Part shown: positions 48,304 through 58,248 of the stretch, in pieces
Numbering within the stretch: position 1 is the stretch's first letter
Layout of the letters: the number at the start of each line of letters is the position of its first letter
Source: Algoriphagus litoralis
GTDB lineage: Bacteria > Bacteroidota > Bacteroidia > Cytophagales > Cyclobacteriaceae
Direction: 5' to 3'
Assembly: GCF_003259255.1 (NCBI RefSeq)
Contig: NZ_QGOL01000008.1
Span: forward strand, 358,253-422,252
DNA: 64,000 bases
Translations under genes and position numbers: made by a program
Notes under the pieces: generated by a model
Database searches by the model: none
Seen by the model: only the letters and a program-made list of their open reading frames with translations
What the model was told of the DNA's origin: nothing

Positions 48304-48663
48304 ATGATCAAGTCAGAAAAAGAATACAATGCTATTGTAGAACGGATTGAAGAATTGCTGTCTGATCCTGAAAATATTGACAATTCAGAAGCAAAAGAAT
48401 TTGTGGAGTTAAACTTACTTTCAGATTTGGTTGCAGATTTCGAAGAAAAATATCATCCAATCTTGCCTCCTTCTTTAGCGGAAGCAATTAAACTTAGAAT
48501 GCATGAGCGAGGATTAAGTCAGAAAGCACTCTCAGAGTTTTTGGGGGTAAGCAGCTCAAGAATCAGTGAATATCTAAATGGAAAAAGCGAGCCGACATTG
48601 AAAATCGCCCGAGAAATTAGTAAAAAGCTGGATATAGAAGCCTCAATTGTTTTGGGTGTTTAA
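48304..48663 (+). CDS. higA: HigA-type antitoxin with XRE helix-turn-helix
   Basis: 119 residues. N-terminal toxin-binding part and a C-terminal HTH (about 62-115: LRMHERGLSQKALSEFLGVS, SSRISEYLNG). Neutralises HigB and probably represses the operon through the palindrome at 47976-47990. Stable-looking, intact pair. Confidence 0.88.
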   Translation: MIKSEKEYNAIVERIEELLSDPENIDNSEAKEFVELNLLSDLVADFEEKYHPILPPSLAEAIKLRMHERGLSQKALSEFLGVSSSRISEYLNGKSEPTLKIAREISKKLDIEASIVLGV

Positions 48664-48682
48664 ACTTTTCTCTTTCCAAATT

Positions 48683-48808
48683 TCATTTTTTCTGAAAAAC
48701 CCGCACATAATCCACCAAATATTCCTTGGGGAAAACGCTTGCACTTGGATCGCCTTCATTACATCCAAAAGCAAGATTTAATAGTTTGTAATGAAGCTGG
48801 TGGAATAA
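48683..48808 (-). pseudogene. C-terminal relic of a GH16 glucanase gene
   Basis: On the minus strand a frame ending at 48683 reads LFHQLHYKLLNLAFGCNEG, then DPSASVFPKEYLVDYVRVFQ and KK plus stop. LNLAFGG-like and FPxEYLVDYVRVFQ are the conserved end of GH16 beta-glucanases. The frame is broken by a TGA just upstream (about 48809-48814) and no catalytic ExDxxE segment is found, so it is a decayed fragment. The rest of 48664-48994 shows no other gene. Judged by eye, without alignment. Confidence 0.55.
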
Positions 48809-48994
48809 CCATCAGGATGATGGGTTTCAATTAAATTAACCTCTTCCTGTCAAACTAAAGCATAGACTGAGTCTTGGTGATTGAAGGAATTTTGGCCAAA
48901 GCATGAAATTCTAAGAAGAGTTAAAAGGAGAAAGTGGTGAAAAAGCGGATATCCATATAAGTCTAAAAATTGATAATTCGTAAACTTAAAGAAT

Positions 48995-49450
48995 ATGGAA
49001 GAAATCGAAAGGCTTGTCAAATCATTTGAAAACCTCTACAATGGGGAACCCTGGATAGATGTGACTATGTGGCAAACTCTGTCTGGAATCTCCGCTGAAA
49101 ATGCTTCAAGACGATCAATTCACAATTGCAATACAATCTGGGAAATAGTTAATCATCTTATCGAATGGAAGCTAAATGTAATTCAGCGTTTGAAAGGAAA
49201 AATCCTGATCACCCCCTCAAATAACTACATTTCTAGAATAGAAAATACTTCAGAGGAATCCTGGACCAACACGATAACAAGATTTGAAAATGCCCATAAC
49301 GAATGGATTGATAACTTGAAACAAATCGACCCAAGCTCCTTAGACCAAGTTTATCCTCCCAATCAAATGAGTTTTTTTGAACACATTTCAGGAATTCTAC
49401 AGCACGAGGCCTATCATTTAGGTCAAATTGTGATTCTTGCCAAACAATAA
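48995..49450 (+). CDS. DinB family protein
   Basis: 151 residues, four-helix DinB/YfiT-like fold. Metal-ligand His residues in WEIVNHLIEWK and HEAYHLGQIVIL fit the family pattern. Members include damage-induced proteins and thiol-S-transferases for mycothiol or bacillithiol; the substrate here is unknown. Confidence 0.82.
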   Translation: MEEIERLVKSFENLYNGEPWIDVTMWQTLSGISAENASRRSIHNCNTIWEIVNHLIEWKLNVIQRLKGKILITPSNNYISRIENTSEESWTNTITRFENAHNEWIDNLKQIDPSSLDQVYPPNQMSFFEHISGILQHEAYHLGQIVILAKQ

Positions 49451-49471
49451 CCTAATTATTTCGCCTTAAAT

Positions 49472-49855
49472 TTATTCCGTTTGCGTACCGACTGTCCAGA
49501 CATTCCCATTGAAGTCTTTGAACATTCCCCGGATATCCGGATCGTCTTTTTTGATGGGTTCCTGGATTCCTTGACAACCCAGTTCCAGTGCCTTTTTATA
49601 GGTGGCTAGAGCATCCTTTACATACAGGTGCAGAAGAAATTCATTGGCTGGATAACTGGAAGTCGCCTCACTGAGCATGATGACTGAGTCATCTAGTCGC
49701 AACTCCACATGCATCAGCGTGCCGTCAGGTCTTTCATAGATCCGGAGTTCTTCCGCGTCGAAAAGATCCTTCATCAGTTGCACAAATCTTGGTGCATTCT
49801 CAACGACAAAATAAGGAGAAAGAGAATTGTATCCCGTAGGTTTGAATGGAGCCAT
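49472..49855 (-). CDS. VOC family protein (glyoxalase/PhnB-like)
   Basis: 127 residues with the betaalphabetabetabeta repeats of the vicinal-oxygen-chelate fold: SPYFVVENAPRFVQLMKDLF, then VELRLDDSVIMLSEATSS, and the C-terminal DFNGNVWTVGTQ. No signal peptide. May act in small-molecule detoxification; the substrate cannot be told. Confidence 0.82.
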   Translation of the reverse strand: MAPFKPTGYNSLSPYFVVENAPRFVQLMKDLFDAEELRIYERPDGTLMHVELRLDDSVIMLSEATSSYPANEFLLHLYVKDALATYKKALELGCQGIQEPIKKDDPDIRGMFKDFNGNVWTVGTQTE

Positions 49856-49905
49856 ACTTTTTCAATTTTAAGGAGTGAAACTATTTAGAATTAAAAGGGA
49901 ATAAG

Positions 49906-51615
49906 TTACCAGCTTCCGCCGCCACCTCCTCCGCCGCCGCCGCCGGAGAATCCCCCGCCGCCTGATCCGCTACCGCTTGAAGGCTTGTGGCTGGATTGAC
50001 TGATGGTATTGGATAGACTGGAGTTGAGCATGTGTGCAAATGCCATTCGCTGCATCATTCCGCCGCTGTACCAAGTGGGATGGTATTGTTGTGCTGTAGA
50101 GCTCATGCTGAGCATTCTCTGGAATTTTTCTCCCCAGATTTCATCCACATCCAAAACCATGGCATAGGGAAGCAGTTTTTCAAACTTCTCAGGAGTAAGC
50201 TGAGGTGGATTGCTGAACTGCAGCATTTTTTCCTCAGCTGCTGCCATGTACATTTTAAATCCCGCTATTTCAGATCTGAGTTTCAGTTTTTCCTTGGCTG
50301 GTTTGCGAATCAACCATTGGTAGAGAAGAAACAGGATGAAATTTCCTCCTATAAACCCAACCAGAAGCGGAGCTTTCCCCTCAAAGACAAAATAGTCCTC
50401 CATACTCACGATCAAGACGATGTAGCCAATAATCAGAAGTAGGGGAATAATCCAAAACTTCACATTAAATCCCTGATAAATCAGTGAGTTCCATTGGGAG
50501 CTCAGACTGGATTGAAACTTTTGGACCGCCTCGGCCACTTTCGAATTGTATTTCCCATCCAAATTAATCCTACTCCCAGAGGCAAAAAGCTCCTTTAGAA
50601 GTATTTGTTCTTCTTTGGGAAGTGAATCATCAGGAAGTTTCTCACGAATGAGGTCAAATTCCTTCTGCTTGAAAAGCCCAAATAGCGAAGATTGGGTATT
50701 TTCTTCAATTCGTAGATATCCCTTGGAAGCAAGGCTGACAATGGAAGCAGTGATGAAATCCTGCCAATAGAAGCCTTTGCTCACCATTCCTACAGAAGCG
50801 GGAGAAAGTCCTGCCGGAGGATCAAAAAGGGGAATGACGGTAGGCTTGGGTGGATCTATTCCGTAGTTCAACCAAGTGAACAAATAATAGGCAAGCAAAA
50901 GCAATCCCAACAACGCCGTGATCAATTGAAACCCATACTGCTGAAATTCTGTCGGAGGAGGTGGTGGTGCAACTATTCCTTTTGTAAAGCCGATGGCAAT
51001 ACTCAGGTTATCTCCCGGGCTAAAGGATGCTGCGGTAAAGATCACCGAATTTCCACTTTCCGAATGTTCACAGTTTTGCTCAGCACTTCCATATTGCCCG
51101 GTGTAGCAGGCCAATTGGAGGATTTCAGCCCCAGCTGGAAGGAGGACTTCTGCACTGGTTTTTCCGATTGAAAAGGGCCACTGCGTTCCATTCACATTCC
51201 AGTATATTTCATCATATTCCTCGAAGAATCGGATTTGATTCGGAACAGTATAAGTGATTTCATACTCGTAAACACCTGGTTCCAGAAAAACTGAAGATTC
51301 CCCGACGTAAATGGCGAGGTTTCCATTTTCGCGCTCGGTATGATATGGGGAGTCGACTCCATCACGCTTTACTGACCGAATGGTGTATTCGTTTTTTACC
51401 GCTTTATCCTGCTTATCGTAAGCAGTCAGTGGCAATGATCGGATGATTCCCCGTTTGTCACTGATCTCCGTGACATATCGAATCTTTTCGACAACTGTAA
51501 TCTGTCCCGAAGGATCTACCTGAATGGTGGAATGAAATTCCTCCAGTTTTTCACTTTGTGCAGCAAGCTGAGTAAAGAGAAAAAAGCCAAGGAAAAAAAG
51601 GAGTACGCTTCTCAT
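49906..51615 (-). CDS. DUF2207 membrane protein
   Basis: 569 residues. Signal peptide about 1-19 (TQLAAQ), then the DUF2207 ectodomain (about 22-215; VVEKIRYVTEISDKRG, WNVNGTQWPF). One helix at about 230-250, a cytoplasmic part, then two helices near 390-445, and a Gly-rich tail ending GGGGGGGGSW. This tail is common in DUF2207 proteins. Starts directly after the lemA gene (TAAATG), so the two are co-transcribed. Function unknown; LemA pairing suggests an envelope role. Confidence 0.88.
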   Translation of the reverse strand: MRSVLLFFLGFFLFTQLAAQSEKLEEFHSTIQVDPSGQITVVEKIRYVTEISDKRGIIRSLPLTAYDKQDKAVKNEYTIRSVKRDGVDSPYHTERENGNLAIYVGESSVFLEPGVYEYEITYTVPNQIRFFEEYDEIYWNVNGTQWPFSIGKTSAEVLLPAGAEILQLACYTGQYGSAEQNCEHSESGNSVIFTAASFSPGDNLSIAIGFTKGIVAPPPPPTEFQQYGFQLITALLGLLLLAYYLFTWLNYGIDPPKPTVIPLFDPPAGLSPASVGMVSKGFYWQDFITASIVSLASKGYLRIEENTQSSLFGLFKQKEFDLIREKLPDDSLPKEEQILLKELFASGSRINLDGKYNSKVAEAVQKFQSSLSSQWNSLIYQGFNVKFWIIPLLLIIGYIVLIVSMEDYFVFEGKAPLLVGFIGGNFILFLLYQWLIRKPAKEKLKLRSEIAGFKMYMAAAEEKMLQFSNPPQLTPEKFEKLLPYAMVLDVDEIWGEKFQRMLSMSSTAQQYHPTWYSGGMMQRMAFAHMLNSSLSNTISQSSHKPSSGSGSGGGGFSGGGGGGGGGGSW

Positions 51616-52167
51616 TTAAAATTTCACTTGTGGAAGCTGACGTTCTGTTTCATTGTCCAGTTCGAAAAACTTCGATTTGATGAATCCGAAAATGTTGGAG
51701 ATGATATTGCTTGGAAAAGACTCAACCAGGATGTTCTTTTCCCGAACGGTTCCATTGTAATATCTCCTGGACTTCTCAATGTCCTGCTCGATGACGGAGA
51801 GTTCTTCTTGCAGCTGAAGGAAGTTCTGATTGGCTTTCAATTCAGGATATTGTTCTGCCAATGCAAATAGGTTGACCAAGGCCTTGTTCAATTGGTTTTC
51901 CGCGACCTGATGACCTTCTACAGTGGTCGCAGCTTGGGCTTGATTTCTGGCTTGCACTACTTTTTCAAAGGTTTCCTGCTCATGCTTTGCGTAGCCTTTG
52001 ACTGTCTCGACTAGGTTGGGAATTAAGCTATAACGCTTTTTGAGTTGGACATCAATGCCGCTCCATGCTTCTTCCACGAGGGTATTAAGCCGAACTAGTT
52101 TGTTGTAGATACCGATAGCATAGAAGGCAATAAGGAGGACAATTCCTCCAATAATTAATAAGGTCAT
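51616..52167 (-). CDS. LemA family protein
   Basis: 183 residues. N-terminal membrane helix (about 3-20), short loop, then long helical coiled body with EEAWSGIDVQLKKRYSLIPN and LVETVKGYAKHEQETFE, the family hallmark. Membrane-anchored helical protein of unclear function. First gene of the LemA-DUF2207 pair. Confidence 0.93.
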   Translation of the reverse strand: MTLLIIGGIVLLIAFYAIGIYNKLVRLNTLVEEAWSGIDVQLKKRYSLIPNLVETVKGYAKHEQETFEKVVQARNQAQAATTVEGHQVAENQLNKALVNLFALAEQYPELKANQNFLQLQEELSVIEQDIEKSRRYYNGTVREKNILVESFPSNIISNIFGFIKSKFFELDNETERQLPQVKF

Positions 52168-52453
52168 GGATTCTTTAGTGTTAGGTTTTGAAAAATTTCA
52201 ATTTGAATCAGAGGATCAATTTAGCAATTATATCCTTTATGAATGCCTCACCTGAAGCTTGATCCGGACAAAGTTGAGAATGATGAAAAAACTATATTCT
52301 GCCAGAGCTAAGGCTGCATATTTATCTGTGTAGAGTTTTCATCCAGTATCTCAGAAAGGTTCAACGTCTACAGAAGTTGTCCGCTTACAATTTATCCAAT
52401 GAATAATTCCAAATATTTCATTAGTTTTTGCGATGATACTTTAAAGATCCTTT

Positions 52454-54442
52454 ATGAGAAAATTATTTTTTCTGCTTTTCTTAGGCAGTACTGTTGCCCT
52501 AGGCCAAACTACCAATCCACTACCACTTAGAAACTCCATCGAAACAGAATACCGGGCCATCCGTCGTGATGTGCCGTTGACCAATTCGATCCGAAGAGCT
52601 TTTGAAGCAGGAACGCGGGATTTCAGCGGAAAACCCGGTTCAAATTACTGGCAACTCGAAACGGATTTTACCATCAAAGCGAGTTTGGACCCCAAAACGC
52701 AAACCATCACCGGAATAGAGACCATCAAAGTCCACAATAATAGCCCAGATGATCTAGACCGAATTGTCCTACGTTTGGATCACAATGTATTCCGAGGGGA
52801 CGTCCCCAGGGGTGGCTCTACCCCTTCAGAGCAAACCGAGGGAATGGTCATCACAGCGATCAAAGTATCTGGAGAATCGGTGGATCTTACTGCTTTGCCT
52901 CCGAGAAGAAATACATCGCAAAAATTGAGCGTGTCTGGCCTTAATAGAACTGTAGCTACGATTTATCTGGAAAAGCCAATTAAGGCAGGCGCATCAGCAG
53001 AACTTGAAATTGCTTGGAATACCAAACTACCCGGAGGACCAAATGGACGAGGTCATCGGATGACTCAGCGATTTGACAGCACACTTTTCCAACCTACCCA
53101 ATGGTTTCCAAGACTGGCAAAATATGATGATTTGAGAGGTTGGGAAACCAGTCCATACCTCGGTCCAGCAGAGTTTTTCAATAATTTTGGAAGCTTTGAT
53201 GTGTCTATCACAGTTCCGGCAGGTTGGATCGTAACTGGAACTGGAATTTTGCAAAATCCTGAAGAGGTACTAACCGCGGAAGTAGTTCAACGACTCGCCA
53301 AAGTGCTGGAATCCGATGAAGAAATGACAATAGTTGGGGCGAATGAAAAAGGTCCCGGCAAGGCTACGGGCTCTGGAGAAACTTTAACTTGGCGGTTTAA
53401 GGCAGATCAAGTGAATGATTTTGCCTGGGCTACTTCCGCTGATTTTATCTGGAAAGGCACTCGCGCCGCTATTCCTGGAAAAGGATACGTGCCGATCTAC
53501 ATGGTATACCTTCCTGAGCGGGCCAGGCTTTTTGAAAATGCAGCAAAGATTACCCGCCATGCCCTAGAATTCTATTCTGAACTTTGGGCTCCTTATCCTT
53601 TTCCCCAATTGACATTGCAGGACGGACCTAGTGCAGGTATGGAGTACCCGATGGTGATCAATTCCAATCAGGGAGCTGCAGATCATGAAACCGCCCACCA
53701 GTGGTGGCCGATGATGCTGGGAACTAATGAGACCCGGTACGGCTGGATGGATGAAGGATTTAACCAATATATGAATATACTATCTGAGGCAGATGCCGAA
53801 GGAAAAGATTATAATCTGAACGGCTTTGGACAAAGCTACGGCAGGATCAGTGGAAGTGAAGAAGAGGCCCCGCTGATGTGGAGTGCAAATGATGCTGGCG
53901 GAGGCTATGGTTTCCAAACTTACCAGAAAACCCCTTTGATGCTTTCCATGCTTGGCGGAATAGTTGGTGATCAGGCAGTAATTAATGCGATGAAAAAGTA
54001 TACGGAAACCTGGGCTTTCAAGCATCCGTCTCCTTGGGATTACATGTTTTTGATGAACAATGAATTGGGACAAAACTTGGAGTGGTTCTGGTACTATTGG
54101 CTTTTTACGACTGAATCTGTGGAAGGCTCGATTGCAAATGTTGTTTCTGAAAATGGTAAAACTACTGTCACTGTGAAGCAGGCCGGAGAAATGCCCTCAC
54201 CTGTGGTACTCAAAGTTGAGTTTGAAACAGAAGGTCCCGAAATCAAAGCGATGCCTAATGCCAAAATGCTTGATTCTAATTCGGCAGAAGTCTCTTGGCC
54301 GGTAGATGTATGGTGGAGTGGAAGTCGAACGTTTGATGCGGTTCTTGATTTCGGTACGAGAAAAATCAAAAAGATCACGCTCGATCCCAATGGAAGATTT
54401 CCTGACCGCGAGATCAGTGATAATATCTGGGAAGCGAAATAA
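52454..54442 (+). CDS. M1 family metallopeptidase (aminopeptidase-like)
   Basis: 662 residues. Signal peptide about 1-18 (LGQTTN). HETAHQWW gives the zinc HExxH, and the third ligand Glu comes 18 residues later in MDEGFNQYM. GMEYP replaces the GAMEN motif, as in many Bacteroidota members. Likely a periplasmic or outer-membrane-associated peptidase that trims N-terminal residues. Shorter than PepN. Single gene. Confidence 0.88.
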   Translation: MRKLFFLLFLGSTVALGQTTNPLPLRNSIETEYRAIRRDVPLTNSIRRAFEAGTRDFSGKPGSNYWQLETDFTIKASLDPKTQTITGIETIKVHNNSPDDLDRIVLRLDHNVFRGDVPRGGSTPSEQTEGMVITAIKVSGESVDLTALPPRRNTSQKLSVSGLNRTVATIYLEKPIKAGASAELEIAWNTKLPGGPNGRGHRMTQRFDSTLFQPTQWFPRLAKYDDLRGWETSPYLGPAEFFNNFGSFDVSITVPAGWIVTGTGILQNPEEVLTAEVVQRLAKVLESDEEMTIVGANEKGPGKATGSGETLTWRFKADQVNDFAWATSADFIWKGTRAAIPGKGYVPIYMVYLPERARLFENAAKITRHALEFYSELWAPYPFPQLTLQDGPSAGMEYPMVINSNQGAADHETAHQWWPMMLGTNETRYGWMDEGFNQYMNILSEADAEGKDYNLNGFGQSYGRISGSEEEAPLMWSANDAGGGYGFQTYQKTPLMLSMLGGIVGDQAVINAMKKYTETWAFKHPSPWDYMFLMNNELGQNLEWFWYYWLFTTESVEGSIANVVSENGKTTVTVKQAGEMPSPVVLKVEFETEGPEIKAMPNAKMLDSNSAEVSWPVDVWWSGSRTFDAVLDFGTRKIKKITLDPNGRFPDREISDNIWEAK

Positions 54443-54500
54443 TTGGAATACCCTTATCCCTCAAAAGTGCTATATTCAGTTTGAATCATAAAGGTACGTC

Positions 54501-55061
54501 ATGGGAAAGCAACTGGAAGTCATCACTCCTGAGTTAACAAAATTCATCGAAAATCAGAGAATTTTCTTTGTGGGTACAGCTGCCGAGTCTGGCCGAGTCA
54601 ATGTATCACCCAAAGGAACGGACTCATTTCGTGTAATTGATTCCAATACCATTGTCTGGCTCAATCTGACTGGAAGTGGAAATGAAACTGCTGCTCATTT
54701 GCTGAAAAATGATCGAATGACCATTATGTTTTGTGCATTTGAGGGAAATCCAATGATTTTGCGGCTGTATGGTCATTCAAAAATTTACCATAACCGGGAT
54801 CCTGAATTTAAGCAATACATAGACTTGTTTCCCGCTAATACAGGTTCCAGGCAGATCATCGAAATGCAAGTGGACTTGGTCCAGACTTCCTGTGGTTTTG
54901 CAGTTCCGTTTATGGACTACAAGGAAGATCGGGAAACCTTAAATTCTTGGTCAATCAAGCAAGGTTACGATGGAATTGCGGAATATTGGGAAAGGAAAAA
55001 TACCAAAAGCATTGATGGGTTTGAAACTGGGATTTTTCTGCCAAATGAGCCCTCTTTTTGA
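54501..55061 (+). CDS. Pyridoxamine 5'-phosphate oxidase-like FMN-binding protein
   Basis: 186 residues. Split-barrel flavin fold: FFVGTAAESGRVNVSPKGTDSFRV near the start is typical of the PNPOx-like family. No PdxH-specific residues are obvious, so it is probably an FMN- or F420-dependent reductase of unknown substrate. Cytoplasmic. Starts 58 bases after the M1 peptidase gene. Confidence 0.82.
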   Translation: MGKQLEVITPELTKFIENQRIFFVGTAAESGRVNVSPKGTDSFRVIDSNTIVWLNLTGSGNETAAHLLKNDRMTIMFCAFEGNPMILRLYGHSKIYHNRDPEFKQYIDLFPANTGSRQIIEMQVDLVQTSCGFAVPFMDYKEDRETLNSWSIKQGYDGIAEYWERKNTKSIDGFETGIFLPNEPSF

Positions 55062-55206
55062 GAATAGAATCCAGTCATTTACTTCGAATACCAACTCCCT
55101 ATTTTTAGAATTGAAGCTTGAGTTGAAAAAAAGAGGCTATTTTTCATTTCGAAAATGAATCAAAATCTTTTAATACTTTGCGTTCAGAGCGTTATTTTTA
55201 ACCGTG

Positions 55207-58200
55207 ATGCGTGGGATATTCATTCTTTTTTTCTTCATAGCTAGCCTTTGCCAAGCCCAAGAACCTAATCTAAAAGCTTACTTGGATTCCGTCGAGCTTG
55301 GAAAAAAAATCAATAAAAAGTATGATAGGATTCTGGCGTCAAAAATCATGGAAGAGTCAATCAGCGACGAATCTATAGATCTTGAGACCAGAAAAAAAGC
55401 CTTTCGGCTATGGGCCGAGCTCACACATTTCGCAAAAGGCCATGCTGACATTACCGGTAAAGGCCCAAGATTTCTCCAGATTTTTCAAAATGATCCGGAA
55501 TACCTTAGTCTAGAGGCGGGATTGGATTACTATGTTTATATGGCTGAAGCTTCAGTATCAAAAATCCAAAATCTGGAAAAACTGGAAGCGATCACTCGTA
55601 AACTTGAAGAATACCCAGAGGATAAAGGTGTATATTCTTTGGCGCTAGACAGGCTAGGAAGAACCTATTTTGACTTTAATAATTATCCCTTAGCCATGGA
55701 AAACCTTCGAAAAGCAGCGGGGAATTTTACCGAGTTAGACTATAAGCTGATTCTTTCCAACAACCTGACAGTTCAAGGTGTAGTGCAGGATGCTTTGGAA
55801 AATTTCAGCCAATCAGCCAAAGCTTACGAAGCCTCTACCCAAATCCTAGAGCAACTGGAAAACGAACCCTACGGGACTATTTCAGCCAATGCTTATAATC
55901 TGGGGCTACTTTACCTTGATCGCTTAGGAGATCCTGAGCGGGCTTTGCCTTTTTTCCAAAAAGCACTTGAAAACGACCGGTTGGACGGAGGAGAGACTAA
56001 TTCCTATCTGGGCGATGACTACAAAATGATGTCCTTGGCAGCATTGAAAATGGGTGATCTTTCTCTTGCAGAGTCCAAAGCCAGACGGGCGGTATCCCAT
56101 TTTGAAGCGATCAATCTCCAATCCTCTATCCAAATGGCAACCGCCAAGCTTCAGCTAGCACTTGTCCTTCACTATCGCAAAAAGCCCGAACTAGCCGTAG
56201 AGATCGTTAATGAAGCGCTTCTGATCATCGAGCAAGTCTCCGCCAGACAAAAAAGTGATTTGAGGAGGCAGCAGGCACAAAGCTATAATCAACTTGGTCT
56301 GCACCTGATTGAGACTGAAGAATGGAAAGCGGCTGAAATTGCCTATATGAAGGCGCTAAATCTCGCAGATGAATTGGAAAGGGATATTTTCAAAGTTGAA
56401 TCTTTGCGTGGCTTGATCCGGCTTCAGCTTTTAAATCAAAATCCCGAAAAGGCTCTGGAATATTGGCGAACCTTGGACCGGATTCTTTTGGAAAAGTTTC
56501 AGGAGGCAAAGATTCTTCTTTCCGAGCAACGGCTTAATTATCTAAAAATCAATTTTTCCAGTGCGGGCCTGTCAGAAGAAGAGCTAATCTATGCCTTGGA
56601 TATTTTGATTAAAGAGTTGGCTTCATCCACTACAACTCAGGAATTGATCTTGGATGCCCTTCAACTCAAAACCACGGTTCTTTTACAAGCTGAGCGGTCC
56701 GGTTTTGAAAGTTTCAAACAAATAAAATCAACACTTTCCCAAATCCGAAAAATCCAAAATGATAAAATCGGCCTGATCAATTCCATTGCGATCAACACTT
56801 CTGTTCGACCATTGATTGAGGAGTCATTATTTCTGATTCATCATGAATTGGAAAAAGAAAATCAGCAAATCCACGTTTCTGAGTGGAATGATCTTGCCTT
56901 TCAGCTAATGGAAATCCAAAAGCGAGTCATTTTTGAGACAGGGAGAAATCGGGATTACGCTTACACTGAAAATTCTAAAAAACATCAATCTTACCTCTCA
57001 GCAAAACAGTCATTGGTAGAAGTTCAGATCAAAATTGCCGCGATTCAGCAAGGTAGCAGCCAATCAAAAGAAAAGCTTTCTTCACTTTATGCATCGGAGG
57101 ATAGCCTTACAGCTTTTGTTAGGTCTGAAGCAGAACTCTTTGAAAATGAAAATTTGACCAAAACCCCAGTTAATTCTGGTGTAGTCAGGCGGCAACTAGA
57201 TTCCGGCGAAATGCTTGCGGCCTATTTTGTAGGCGCGAAGCATATCTTTTTGTGGACCGGGAAAGAAAGTGGGGATTCTTTTTTTCTTTTGGATAATAGC
57301 CCGGACAAAATCGCTCAAATTGAACATTGGATCAATGGAATTCGGGATAGAAAAAAGTGGAATTCACTTCCAAAATTCCAATCCGCCGAATGGATACCAA
57401 GTATTAATCCTAAAATCACTTCACTTACTGTGGTTCCAGACGGTGCTTTGTGCCAGATTCCTCTGGAAATTTTTAGGAACTCAGCCGAAGACCTTCTTCT
57501 ACAGTCCACAGCCATCAGCTATTTGCCTAGTTTTGCAAGCTTCCGAGAGAACCAAACGAAAAGCAATCAGTCCACTTGGAAAGGCTTCGCTCCCGCTTAC
57601 AGCAACTTTGAACTTCCGGGCAATCAGCAGGAAGTAAGTCTGGTAAAAGACTTGACGGGAGGAATGGCATTTTTGGATAAAGCCGCTTCTAAGGAGAATT
57701 TCTTGGAACAGGCGCCCACGGCTGGTTTGATACATCTGGCGGTACATGGGGAGTTGGATCCGAATTCACCCAATTTCAGTCGGTTGTGGTTTGGTGACAG
57801 GGAAGAAGATGCATTGACCGCATTGGAAATCACCGAAGTTAATCTTGACGCACACTTGGCAGTGCTGAGTGCCTGTAATTCCGGAGTAGGTGACTTGGAG
57901 TTTGGCAATGGTCTCCTGAGTTTGGCGCAAGCCTTTAGAACGGCAGGTGCGACAAGTACGCTGATGAGCCTATGGGAAGTGCCTGATCGGGAGACCCGCG
58001 ACCTGATGGAGGGATTTTACGTCTATCTCCAAAAAGGCTGGACAAAAGACCAAGCGCTGAGACAGGCAAAGCTTGATTACTTGGAAAATGTAAAGGACCC
58101 TGCCTTGCTGGCGCCGTTTTTCTGGGCAGGTTTTGTGGTATTGGGAGATGTAGATCCGCTAAATCATGGAAGTCCGACTTGGATTTGGCTAGGTTTAATT

Positions 58201-58248
58201 CTGTTGGCAATTGGAGTCTTTTTTATTTGGAAGAAGTCCGGACCCTAG
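55207..58248 (+). CDS. TPR-CHAT domain protein (caspase-like peptidase), C-terminally anchored
   Basis: About 1013 residues from the ATG at 55207; a GTG at 55204 adds one codon. Signal peptide about 1-18 (LCQAQE). Helical TPR repeats run from about 50 to 420, with a long helical linker after. The CHAT domain covers about 700-985: the catalytic His is His847 in HLAVHGELD and the Cys is Cys890 in LSACNSGVGD. A membrane helix (WIWLGLILLAIGVFFIW) and a short KKSGP tail end the protein. The signal peptide plus C-terminal helix place TPR and CHAT on the periplasmic side (prediction). CHAT proteins are caspase-like cysteine peptidases, often activated by partner binding. Convergent with the sigma/anti-sigma pair, overlapping the latter by 4 bases. 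Confidence 0.9.
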   Translation: MRGIFILFFFIASLCQAQEPNLKAYLDSVELGKKINKKYDRILASKIMEESISDESIDLETRKKAFRLWAELTHFAKGHADITGKGPRFLQIFQNDPEYLSLEAGLDYYVYMAEASVSKIQNLEKLEAITRKLEEYPEDKGVYSLALDRLGRTYFDFNNYPLAMENLRKAAGNFTELDYKLILSNNLTVQGVVQDALENFSQSAKAYEASTQILEQLENEPYGTISANAYNLGLLYLDRLGDPERALPFFQKALENDRLDGGETNSYLGDDYKMMSLAALKMGDLSLAESKARRAVSHFEAINLQSSIQMATAKLQLALVLHYRKKPELAVEIVNEALLIIEQVSARQKSDLRRQQAQSYNQLGLHLIETEEWKAAEIAYMKALNLADELERDIFKVESLRGLIRLQLLNQNPEKALEYWRTLDRILLEKFQEAKILLSEQRLNYLKINFSSAGLSEEELIYALDILIKELASSTTTQELILDALQLKTTVLLQAERSGFESFKQIKSTLSQIRKIQNDKIGLINSIAINTSVRPLIEESLFLIHHELEKENQQIHVSEWNDLAFQLMEIQKRVIFETGRNRDYAYTENSKKHQSYLSAKQSLVEVQIKIAAIQQGSSQSKEKLSSLYASEDSLTAFVRSEAELFENENLTKTPVNSGVVRRQLDSGEMLAAYFVGAKHIFLWTGKESGDSFFLLDNSPDKIAQIEHWINGIRDRKKWNSLPKFQSAEWIPSINPKITSLTVVPDGALCQIPLEIFRNSAEDLLLQSTAISYLPSFASFRENQTKSNQSTWKGFAPAYSNFELPGNQQEVSLVKDLTGGMAFLDKAASKENFLEQAPTAGLIHLAVHGELDPNSPNFSRLWFGDREEDALTALEITEVNLDAHLAVLSACNSGVGDLEFGNGLLSLAQAFRTAGATSTLMSLWEVPDRETRDLMEGFYVYLQKGWTKDQALRQAKLDYLENVKDPALLAPFFWAGFVVLGDVDPLNHGSPTWIWLGLILLAIGVFFIWKKSGP

